A stretch of 64,000 bases of DNA from Petroclostridium sp. X23 (GTDB lineage: Bacteria; Bacillota; Clostridia; SK-Y3), in NCBI RefSeq assembly GCF_030013905.1, contig NZ_CP124862.1:1-64000 (forward strand), written 5' to 3'. The translations under genes were made by a program, and so were the position numbers. The notes under the pieces were generated by a model. It was given only the letters and a program-made list of their open reading frames with translations. It had not been told where the DNA came from and made no database searches. How positions within the stretch are numbered: position 1 is the first letter of the stretch; the number at the start of each line of letters is the position of its first letter. Positions 52,717 through 60,248 of this stretch are shown here, in pieces.

Positions 52717-52741
52717 TACATAAATTATTTTGGATAGGCTG

Positions 52742-52770
52742 TTTACTTTTTAGATAAAAGTGTGTATAAT
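52742..52770 (+). promoter_or_regulatory. promoter of tRNA-Arg
   Basis: TTTACT at 52742-52747 and TATAAT at 52765-52770, spacer 17. Confidence 0.75.
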
Positions 52771-52791
52771 GTTATAGGTATGAATACAGAT

Positions 52792-52866
52792 GTCTCTATA
52801 GCATAATGGATAGTGCGGCAGATTCCGGTTCTGTTGGTGCGGGTTCGATTCCTGCTAGGGACGCCA
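52792..52866 (+). tRNA. tRNA-Arg (anticodon CCG)
   Basis: 75-nt cloverleaf with encoded CCA. Acceptor GTCTCTA pairs with TAGGGAC (one G-U); anticodon stem GCAGA/TCTGT with loop TTCCGGT gives anticodon CCG; T arm GCGGGTTCGATTCCTGC. A terminator follows at 52874-52916. Confidence 0.93.
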
Positions 52867-52873
52867 GTAAAAT

Positions 52874-52916
52874 AAGCGGCTCCTCCACGAAATAAAATGG
52901 GAGTGGCTTTTTTTAT
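52874..52916 (+). terminator. terminator after tRNA-Arg
   Basis: AGCGGCTCC pairs with GGGAGTGGCT (wobble pairs) followed by seven Ts. Confidence 0.75.
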
Positions 52917-53070
52917 TAGTGCCATATTTTAATGATATATAACAGATTGTCATTTCCGATTTTTGTGTACTAACCTTTTTAAGTATTATTCTTTATGCTA
53001 TAATCACCTTATAAGTATAGAAAATGAGTAATTGATGTTTTAAATATTACTAATGATGAGGCTGATGAAG

Positions 53071-53580
53071 ATGCATAGCTATGACCTGATGATAGAAGAA
53101 CTGAAAAATATGGAGAAGATAGCGATTGTGTTAGGAACAGAACCTTTCCCAATGTATTTTTTAGGTGGTTCTGCATGTATTCTCGGAAAATATACAGAGA
53201 GAGCAACTAGGGATTTTGATTTTATTGATCTTGATTATTCAGCAAAACTAGGAAAAGTGTTTAGATATTTAGGAGATTTTGATATACTGGAATATGAAAG
53301 TACTATTCTTTCACCTTTTTTTAGAGATAGGGCAATTAGGTTGGAGCAATTCGAATACTTACAAATATTTATTTTATCTAAGGAAGATATAATAGTCAGC
53401 AAAATTATAAGAATGGAGCAAAAAGATCTTGAAGATATAAATTTGCTCATTAAAAAAAGTGATACAAAATTAATTTTGCAAATTATTGATGAGGTGTTGC
53501 AACGCAAAGATCTTTATGAATCTAAGCGGAATACTTTCATTGAAAAGCTATCTGTCTTTAAGGAGAGATACAATGTTTAG
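53071..53580 (+). CDS. DUF6036-like minimal nucleotidyltransferase
   Basis: A ~169-residue nucleotidyltransferase-fold protein. The motif GGSACILGKYTERATRDFDFID combines the GGS loop with the catalytic D-x-D (DFD). LSKEDIIVSKIIRMEQKDLEDI matches the helical C-terminal part of AbiEii/DUF6036-type proteins. ATG 53071 fits GAGG at 53058; upstream ATGs are possible. Its end overlaps the next gene by eight bases. Such pairs occur as toxin-antitoxin or defence modules; function here is inferred. Confidence 0.75.
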   Translation: MHSYDLMIEELKNMEKIAIVLGTEPFPMYFLGGSACILGKYTERATRDFDFIDLDYSAKLGKVFRYLGDFDILEYESTILSPFFRDRAIRLEQFEYLQIFILSKEDIIVSKIIRMEQKDLEDINLLIKKSDTKLILQIIDEVLQRKDLYESKRNTFIEKLSVFKERYNV

Positions 53581-53935
53581 GATTTTTTGTGAGAGTTATG
53601 ATAATTACATTTCACAGTATAAAGATGTAGCATTTCAAAATGAATATCGATTTAAAATTGCTCAACCCCTTAAATTATTAAAAGATTTAGATGAATATGA
53701 AATAGCTAGAAAGGATAATACTTTGGAATATAAGCAAATAAGCGATCTGCTTTTTTTTATGGAGCAGCAGATTGAAAGATTTCCTAAATTAAAAGCATTT
53801 TTGTGGACCTTGGAATCTAGAGATATAAAAGGGCATTATTTTGGAGTTGTATATGAGAAAGACTTAATGGAGCAAGTAAAACTTGTAAATATGTTTTTGA
53901 GCTTATTGTATTGGGATAACCATAATTGTCATTAA
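53573..53935 (+). CDS. partner of the nucleotidyltransferase (helical protein)
   Basis: A 120-residue mainly helical protein with no recognised motif. ATG 53573 has AAGGAGAG upstream, inside the preceding gene. Charged N-terminal part and DLLFFMEQQIERF segment suggest a four-helix bundle, loosely like HEPN-type partners, but the RxxxxH motif is not found. Overlap implies coordinated dosage with the nucleotidyltransferase. Confidence 0.6.
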   Translation: MFRIFCESYDNYISQYKDVAFQNEYRFKIAQPLKLLKDLDEYEIARKDNTLEYKQISDLLFFMEQQIERFPKLKAFLWTLESRDIKGHYFGVVYEKDLMEQVKLVNMFLSLLYWDNHNCH

Positions 53936-54159
53936 AGGCATATGTTCAGTAAGGCTCTGAATAGAGATATCCCTGCTGAGGACAGACTATAGAAGGTTAT
54001 TCTTGCCTTCGTGAGAATAAAGTTGAAAATATGAAATTACTTAATGTGAAAAACAGGATTTTAAAGCATCAGGTGAGTAATATAAATAATGAAAAGTATC
54101 ATAATAAATGATTCGAATATACGATCATCAAACAAGTCAGCACGAGAGGAAGTTGCATT

Positions 54160-54549
54160 ATGGACAGTAAATTTACAAATTTTCAAGAAAAGCGTATGCA
54201 TATATTTGGCGAGCTTGTAAAGCGGTACTGGAACGGGGAACTAAACGACATTGAGGATTTGAACCAATTATCTTATATGATATTGGATGAAATATCGACC
54301 AAAAAGAGTATAGATTATAACTTTATTGAGGGTATGGGGTGTAATGGCGGCTGTGTCGGCGGACCGAGAACCAATATTGAGGTAGGTAAAGCCACCAAAC
54401 TCGTTAACGAGTTTGGTGAAGATTCTTTAATCATGACTCCCTTTGATAATTTCAATGTTATGAAAATTCTAAAACAATTAGGCATTGACTCTATTGAACA
54501 GATTATTAAGAATGAAGAAGTCTTTAACTTATTAACCAAGGAATCATAA
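54160..54549 (+). CDS. orphan protein with hydrogenase L3-like motif
   Basis: A 129-residue protein containing GMGCNGGCVGGPRTNIEVGKA (residues ~58-78), closely resembling the L3 segment of [FeFe] hydrogenase-like proteins (compare SCTGGCVGGP in the protein at 26145). L1 and L2 are missing, so it cannot bind an H-cluster alone. ATG 54160 follows GAGAGGAAG. It may be a truncated remnant or a small single-cluster protein of the family seen in Clostridia. It stands alone between non-hydrogenase genes. Confidence 0.7.
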   Translation: MDSKFTNFQEKRMHIFGELVKRYWNGELNDIEDLNQLSYMILDEISTKKSIDYNFIEGMGCNGGCVGGPRTNIEVGKATKLVNEFGEDSLIMTPFDNFNVMKILKQLGIDSIEQIIKNEEVFNLLTKES

Positions 54550-54570
54550 TATTGTATTTTCTGCGATATG

Positions 54571-54612
54571 TTTGTCGAATTTATTGACAGTATTATGTTA
54601 TTTTGGTATAAT
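54571..54612 (+). promoter_or_regulatory. Spo0A box and consensus promoter before ABC operon
   Basis: TTTGTCGAA (54571-54579) perfect Spo0A box; TTGACA (54584-54589) and TATAAT (54607-54612) with 17-base spacer and GG before the -10. The box sits four bases from the -35, positioned for direct activation or repression. Confidence 0.75.
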
Positions 54613-54618
54613 TCTTTT

Positions 54619-54750
54619 TAAGCATTTGAAGTGCGTGATATCAGGCAGAAGCTTGATTAAGGTTGATTGAATTTTATTTGTTACGAATTGTATATGGTGT
54701 GAAGCCGTATTATATGCCAAGAAGGCTAATCTTTGATTAGTCTTCTTTTT
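54619..54750 (+). ncRNA. terminated leader RNA upstream of the ABC transporter
   Basis: A ~130-nt transcript from the promoter at 54584 ends at an intrinsic terminator GAAGGCTAATC/GATTAGTCTTC (54721-54745) plus TTTTT. It has no obvious ORF. It may be a riboswitch or attenuator controlling the transporter, or a free small RNA. I do not recognise a known class. Confidence 0.6.
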
Positions 54751-54815
54751 GTATGTAGAAAGACCGCGGTGCTATTTCTAAAACAAATCAATAAGATGAT
54801 ATCGGGAGGAATAAG

Positions 54816-56435
54816 ATGAATGCAAAAATAAAATACATTTCACTAATTCTTGCAGGAATAATGGCACTTTCCTTTGTGTTTGGAGGATGTTCAAATGATG
54901 TAAACCGGGAAAATTCCGAAAATGTTTCCAATGCCGCGGTTGAAACCAAAGATGAACTAATTATCTCTGTTGGGAAAGGAACGGCCGGTGGAGGATATAA
55001 TCCTTGTACCGGTTATGGGATCTACGGATATGGACTTTTTTTCAGCTCACTGTTAAAATTCAATGATAAAATTGAAGTTGAGCCGGATTTAGCTACCGAT
55101 TATACCGTCAGTGAGGACGGATTGACCTATACCTATCATTTGAGGGAAGATGTTAAATTTTCCGATGGTGTTGTTCTTACGGCTAACGATGTTGTTTTTA
55201 CATATCTAACAGCGAAAAATAGCGGCTCTAGTGTGGATTTGACAATGCTTGCCGATGCAAAAGCCAGCGATGACAGAACAGTAGTTTTTACCCTTCATAA
55301 GCCGTGGTCTGCGTTTGCTTCAACCACCGCGCTGCTGGGTATTGTGCCTGAGCATGTTTATGGTAAAGATTTTGGAGACAATCCTGTCGGCAGCGGGCCA
55401 TGGAAATTGGCACAGCTTGATAAGGAGCAGCAGTTGATTGTTATTCCCAACGAGTATTATTATGGAACAAAACCTTCTTTTAAAAAGGTTACTATTCTTA
55501 ATCTTGACGAAGAGGCGGCACTGGCCAGTGCAAAATCCGGCAGTTTGGATGTCGTAATGGTTAACCCGGAATATTCGGAAGAAGCGGTTAAGGGAATGCA
55601 CCTTGTATCTTTGGCTACCGTTGATAATAGAGGGTTTAACCTGCCGTGCATACCGGAGACGGTTAGTGTCGATGGAAAGACGATAGGCAATAATGTTACA
55701 AGTGATTTTGCCATTAGAAAGGCTTTAAATATCGGCATTGATCGTGTTAAGATTATTCAAAATGCATTAAACGGTGTCGGTGTTCCGGCTTATGGCCGGG
55801 TAGATGCACTTCCATGGTTTCACCCTGAAACTCCTTTCAAAGATAACCAGGTAGAAGGAGCATGCAAAATACTGGAAGAGGCAGGCTGGAAGGATAGTGA
55901 CGGTGACGGGATCCGTGAAAAGAATGGTGTGAAAGCCGAGTTCACCATCACAGGGCGTACCGATGACTTGCAGCGCTATAATCTTGCTGTTGCCCTGAGT
56001 GAAGATGCAAAAAAGCTGGGTATTAACCTGAAGGCCCGGGCTGTTGCATGGGCGGACTGCAAAGCGCAGGCATTAAATATTCCTACCTGCTGGGGCAGCG
56101 GAAACTACAGTCCTATTGATTTGTATAACGGATACTATTCAAAAATGATTGGAGCAGGAATAAACAATACGTCATTGTATTCCAATCCCAAAGTAGATGC
56201 TTATATGGACCAAGCTCTTGCTGCAACAAATATGGAAGAAGCCATTGAATATTGGAAGCTGGCGCAATGGGATGGGCAAACCGGCATCAATGCGGATTAT
56301 CCGTTCCTCTGGATTGTTAATATTGATCATACTTATTTTGTCCGGGATGGTCTGAATCTTGGAAATCAGATGATACATCCTCATGGTCACGGACAGCCTG
56401 TGATTGCCAACATGAATGAATGGAGAATGGAATAG
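54816..56435 (+). CDS. nickel/peptide ABC transporter substrate-binding lipoprotein
   Basis: A 539-residue family-5 extracellular solute-binding protein. Lipobox FGGC follows the signal (GIMALSFVFGGC). Family motifs: LIISVGKGTAGGGYNP, TYTYHLREDVKFSDGVVLTANDVVF, GSGPWKLAQLDKEQQLIV and AIRKALNIGIDRVKI. The C-terminal His-rich IHPHGHGQPVIANMNEW could coordinate a metal, hinting at nickel or a metallophore rather than peptide. GGGAGGAATAAGATG is the start. First gene of the five-gene transporter operon. Confidence 0.88.
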   Translation: MNAKIKYISLILAGIMALSFVFGGCSNDVNRENSENVSNAAVETKDELIISVGKGTAGGGYNPCTGYGIYGYGLFFSSLLKFNDKIEVEPDLATDYTVSEDGLTYTYHLREDVKFSDGVVLTANDVVFTYLTAKNSGSSVDLTMLADAKASDDRTVVFTLHKPWSAFASTTALLGIVPEHVYGKDFGDNPVGSGPWKLAQLDKEQQLIVIPNEYYYGTKPSFKKVTILNLDEEAALASAKSGSLDVVMVNPEYSEEAVKGMHLVSLATVDNRGFNLPCIPETVSVDGKTIGNNVTSDFAIRKALNIGIDRVKIIQNALNGVGVPAYGRVDALPWFHPETPFKDNQVEGACKILEEAGWKDSDGDGIREKNGVKAEFTITGRTDDLQRYNLAVALSEDAKKLGINLKARAVAWADCKAQALNIPTCWGSGNYSPIDLYNGYYSKMIGAGINNTSLYSNPKVDAYMDQALAATNMEEAIEYWKLAQWDGQTGINADYPFLWIVNIDHTYFVRDGLNLGNQMIHPHGHGQPVIANMNEWRME

Positions 56436-56479
56436 TTTTTAGAAAAGATGATTGGATATTCCTGTCCGGGAGGGGAAAT

Positions 56480-57469
56480 ATGTATAGAAACATGCTTTTG
56501 CATATTGGTTCAACATTATTGAGAATGATGGGCCTTCTGATCGCCATTAGTATCGTTGCATTTGCACTGATGATGGCATCTCCTATCGATCCTGTGGATG
56601 CCTATGTTGGTTCAGAGTCGGGTGTTTCGCAGGAGCAGCGCGAAAATGTTGCGGAGTATTGGGGGCTGAATAAGCCGCCGGTGGAGCGTTATTTCATATG
56701 GGCAAAAAATATGATTCATGGTGACATGGGAACATCCATCACTTATCGTCTTCCGGTTACGCAGGTTATCGAAGAACGATTTAGAACCTCTATCGCTTTA
56801 ATGGGAGCAGCATGGGCGATGTCCGGGATACTTGGCTTTGCGATGGGAGTTTTTGCGGGGATTTACAAGGGAAGTATTGCGGATAAGATCATTAAAACAT
56901 TTTGTCTGATTCTTTCGTCCACACCGACTTTTTGGTTCGGGCTTTTATTATTAATGGTGTTTGCTGTTCAGCTGCAGTGGTTTCCTATGGCTTTGGCAGC
57001 GCCTATTGGAAAGCTCGCAAGCGAGGTGACGCTGGGCGAACGCATATATCATTTGATCCTGCCGGCTTTCACACTCAGTATTACCGGTGTCGCAAGTATC
57101 GCTTTGCATACCCGCCAAAAGATGATTGACGTGCTGCAGAGTGACTATGTACTGTTTGCGCGGGCTCGTGGAGAAAAGATATGGATGATAGTTTGGCGTC
57201 ATGGCATACGCAATATTATGCTGCCGGCCATTACCCTTCAGTTTGCTTCGTTCAGCGAATTATTCGGCGGATCGGTACTGGCGGAGCAGGTATTTTCTTA
57301 TCCGGGTTTGGGGAATGCTGCAACGACAGCGGGGCTTAAAGGTGATGTTCCATTGCTGCTTGGGATTGCGCTTTTTAGCGCAGTATTTGTTTTTACAGGT
57401 AATTTTCTTGCCAATGTAATCTATGGCATAGTGGATCCGCAGACGAGGGAAGGGAGATATCATGGATAA
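56480..57469 (+). CDS. ABC transporter permease 1 (NikB/DppB-like)
   Basis: A 329-residue inner-membrane permease with about six helices. The N-terminal MYRNMLLHIGSTLLRMMGLL helix and the EAA loop region (ARARGEKIWMIVWRHGIRNIMLP) match the DppB/NikB family. ATG 56480 fits GGGAGGGG. It overlaps the next permease by eight bases. Confidence 0.9.
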   Translation: MYRNMLLHIGSTLLRMMGLLIAISIVAFALMMASPIDPVDAYVGSESGVSQEQRENVAEYWGLNKPPVERYFIWAKNMIHGDMGTSITYRLPVTQVIEERFRTSIALMGAAWAMSGILGFAMGVFAGIYKGSIADKIIKTFCLILSSTPTFWFGLLLLMVFAVQLQWFPMALAAPIGKLASEVTLGERIYHLILPAFTLSITGVASIALHTRQKMIDVLQSDYVLFARARGEKIWMIVWRHGIRNIMLPAITLQFASFSELFGGSVLAEQVFSYPGLGNAATTAGLKGDVPLLLGIALFSAVFVFTGNFLANVIYGIVDPQTREGRYHG

Positions 57470-58319
57470 CGTAACTGCAGTGGTTTTAAAAAAAATTCCA
57501 ATCATTAATAAGAGAATGCAAATGGTGATAATCCTTAGTTTGGCGCTGCTGGTTCTAACCGCAATTACTATTGCAGGGATGGCGATGGATCCACAGGCAT
57601 ATGCACCTGATTATTCGGCAAAAAAGCTTGACCCTTCTTTTATACATCTGTTTGGTACCGATTATCTGGGACGCGACATGTTTTTTAGAACTGTTAAAGG
57701 ATTATCCACCAGCATTCTAATTGGCCTGCTTGCGGCAACCATAAGCTCGGTGATCTCATTGATTCTTGGCATTTTGTCTGCTATGGCAGGAGGAAAGGTG
57801 GATAAGCTGGTAAATTGGGCCGTCGATTTATGTATGGGGATGCCGCACATTGTTATGCTGATGCTGATTTCCTTTATGATGGGACGGGGCATCAAAGGAG
57901 TGATCATCGGGGTTGCGGTTACCCACTGGCCAAACCTGACCCGTGTAGTGCGGGCAGAGGTTATGCAAATCCGAAGTGCGCAATACGTTGAGGCTTCACG
58001 GAAATTAGGAAAAAATAATTGGTGGATCGCCAAAAAGCATATCATTCCCCATGTTTTTCCTCAATATATTGTCGGATTAATACTCTTATTTCCCCATGCG
58101 ATCCTTCATGAAGCTTCTATCACATTTTTAGGTTATGGACTGCCTATGGATATGCCGGCTATTGGTGTGATCCTTTCCGAAGCGATGAAGCATCTTGCAA
58201 CGGGCATGTGGTGGCTGGCCTTTTTCCCTGGGCTTGCGTTGCTGATGGTTGTTATGATGTTTGACGCCATTGGTGAAAATCTTAAAACCATCATTGATCC
58301 GTATAGTGCGCATGAATAA
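57462..58319 (+). CDS. ABC transporter permease 2 (NikC/DppC-like)
   Basis: A 285-residue permease. HLFGTDYLGRDMFFRTV is the DppC/NikC signature, and the EAA loop ASRKLGKNNWWIAKKHIIPHVFP contacts the ATPases. About six helices. Start ATG 57462 with GGGAGATATC upstream, within permease 1. Confidence 0.92.
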   Translation: MDNVTAVVLKKIPIINKRMQMVIILSLALLVLTAITIAGMAMDPQAYAPDYSAKKLDPSFIHLFGTDYLGRDMFFRTVKGLSTSILIGLLAATISSVISLILGILSAMAGGKVDKLVNWAVDLCMGMPHIVMLMLISFMMGRGIKGVIIGVAVTHWPNLTRVVRAEVMQIRSAQYVEASRKLGKNNWWIAKKHIIPHVFPQYIVGLILLFPHAILHEASITFLGYGLPMDMPAIGVILSEAMKHLATGMWWLAFFPGLALLMVVMMFDAIGENLKTIIDPYSAHE

Positions 58320-58332
58320 AGGGGGAAGAAAA

Positions 58333-59274
58333 TTGAGAGAGATTAAAGATAAGGTACCTTTGCTTGAGGTGCAGGATCTTTCCGTTGCTTTCCGCATGTA
58401 TGATAAGGCTATACATCAGGAGGAACTTCAGGTGATATCCGATCTGAGCATTACCGTACGAAAGGGTGAGATATTGGCAATTGCCGGTTCCAGTGGTTCG
58501 GGGAAAAGTCTGTTGGCTCATGCTGTGTTGGGGCTGCTTCCGTCAAATGCAATATGCAAAGGGTCTATACGTTATAACGGGCAACAATTAACACCGGAAT
58601 TGCAGCAGCGGCTGAGAGGAACAAAAATAGCTTTGGTGCCCCAATCGGTTACTTATCTTGATCCTCTCATGCAGGTAGGACAGCAGGTGAGAGGGACACT
58701 GAAGGGGAATGGGGCCGTGGCAGCGCAGAGGAAAGCTTTTAAACGTTATGACCTAGAGCAGGAGACGGAGAAGATGTATCCTTTCCAGCTTTCAGGAGGC
58801 ATGGCCAGACGTGTGCTTGCTTGTACTGCACTCATATCCGATGCGCAGCTCATTATTGCGGATGAACCGACACCGGGTCTTGGTACGGAGGTTGCGATGG
58901 AAATGCTTAGAACTTTTCGTGAACTTGCTGATAGCGGAAAAGGTGTGGTGCTTATTACCCATGATATTGAACTTGCGTTCGGCATTGCAGACCGTATCGC
59001 CGTATTTTATGCAGGTACAACCGTGGAAACTGCGGCAGCATCGGATTTTAGCATGGGTGGAGAAGCGTTGAGGCATCCTTATTCAAAAGCCCTTTATCAT
59101 GCGCTTCCGCAAAAAGGATTTAAGCCCATAGCGGGTTCTCAGCCATATGTCGGGGATTTGCCAAAAGGCTGTTTGTTTGCGCCGCGCTGTCAGTATATGA
59201 CAGAGGTATGCGGCAATAAAATTCCGATGAGGGAGCTCAGGGGCGGAACAGTGAGGTGTATCCATGCGACTTGA
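58333..59274 (+). CDS. ABC transporter ATP-binding protein 1 (NikD/DppD-like)
   Basis: A 313-residue ATPase. Walker A GSSGSGKSLLAHA, Q-loop VPQSVTYLDP, signature QLSGGMARR (variant LSGGM), Walker B LIIADEPTPGL and H-loop ITHDIE are present. The C-terminal oligopeptide/nickel module with cysteines (GCLFAPRCQYMTEVCG) is intact. TTG 58333 start follows AAAGGGGG. It overlaps the next gene by 11 bases. Confidence 0.92.
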   Translation: MREIKDKVPLLEVQDLSVAFRMYDKAIHQEELQVISDLSITVRKGEILAIAGSSGSGKSLLAHAVLGLLPSNAICKGSIRYNGQQLTPELQQRLRGTKIALVPQSVTYLDPLMQVGQQVRGTLKGNGAVAAQRKAFKRYDLEQETEKMYPFQLSGGMARRVLACTALISDAQLIIADEPTPGLGTEVAMEMLRTFRELADSGKGVVLITHDIELAFGIADRIAVFYAGTTVETAAASDFSMGGEALRHPYSKALYHALPQKGFKPIAGSQPYVGDLPKGCLFAPRCQYMTEVCGNKIPMRELRGGTVRCIHAT

Positions 59275-59875
59275 TGCTAAGAATATAAGTTTTCGATATG
59301 GCAATGGGTCCTTCATATTAAAGGATGTAAATTTATTTATCGATAAGGGCGAAAGGGTCGGTTTGGTAGGACCGAGCGGCTATGGAAAAAGCACACTTGC
59401 CAAGATATTATCAGGCTATCTGAAGCCTACGAAGGGTGAGGTGCTAATTGATGGAAAGCCGCTGCCTGCCAAAGGATACTGTCCGGTGCAGCTCGTTTAT
59501 CAGCATCCGGAAAAAGCCCTCAACCCACGCTGGAAACTCCGGGATTCCCTGTATGAGGGGCTTGAGCCCGATGTAGAGCTGCTTGATTCCATGGGAATTG
59601 AAAGAGAGTGGCTTGATCGCTGGCCTAATGAGCTTTCAGGCGGAGAAATGCAGCGTTTTTGTGTTGCACGGGTACTTGGCGAGAAAACAAAATTTCTAAT
59701 TGCCGATGAAATGAGCACCATGCTTGATGTGATTACGCAAGCACAAATATGGAATTATGTGCTTCAAACAGTTGAAAAGCGCGGCATGGGGCTATTGGTT
59801 GTTACTCATAATCATGCGCTGGCAGATCGGATATGCACTCGCATCATTGATCTCACAGGATTAAATAAAATATAA
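59264..59875 (+). CDS. ABC transporter ATP-binding protein 2 (NikE-like)
   Basis: A short 203-residue ATPase: Walker A GPSGYGKSTLAKIL, Q-loop VYQHPEKALNP, signature ELSGGEMQR, Walker B FLIADEMSTMLD, H-loop VTHNHAL. It lacks the C-terminal oligopeptide module, typical of NikE-type partners. Completes the heteromeric ATPase pair. Ends the operon; the terminator is at 60012-60050. Confidence 0.92.
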   Translation: MRLDAKNISFRYGNGSFILKDVNLFIDKGERVGLVGPSGYGKSTLAKILSGYLKPTKGEVLIDGKPLPAKGYCPVQLVYQHPEKALNPRWKLRDSLYEGLEPDVELLDSMGIEREWLDRWPNELSGGEMQRFCVARVLGEKTKFLIADEMSTMLDVITQAQIWNYVLQTVEKRGMGLLVVTHNHALADRICTRIIDLTGLNKI

Positions 59876-60248
59876 GAATAAAATACGAGGAAACATATGA
59901 TATATAACTTCGTAATATATCATTCTGAATTTTTTATCGATAGGGTACTAATATTCTTAACATAAATAATCTATCATAAAAATTACAGAAAGATGATAGC
60001 ATAAATAATAGAAGGTGCTGATTGCAGGATAACTCAGCATCCTTTTTTTTGCGTATTTACCGTTATCCATGTAGAACCAAGATTTGACGATTTTTGTAAA
60101 AAGAATATAAAAAAATATAAAAAATATAAAAAATATGGAAAATAATATCCTAAAAAAGAAGGATTATGTAAAAAAGCCGGAGAATATATATTTTTATGAT
60201 ATTTTGCAGAATGATATCGCAGAAAAAGTAGAGGGAGGAGTTGCGGGA
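59876..60248. other. intergenic region: terminator, AT repeats, promoter
   Basis: Terminator at 60013-60050 (AGGTGCTGA/TCAGCATCCT with a bulge, then eight Ts). A candidate promoter TTGACG (60084-60089) with TATAAA near 60106 is followed by tandem AAAAAATAT-type 9-base units (about 60103-60138). GGGAGGAG at 60234-60241 is the ribosome site of the final gene. Confidence 0.6.

Noticed and set aside
60103..60138. AAAAAATAT tandem units as a functional repeat
   Set aside because: Homopolymer-like AT-rich DNA close to a promoter; nothing beyond slippage is supported.
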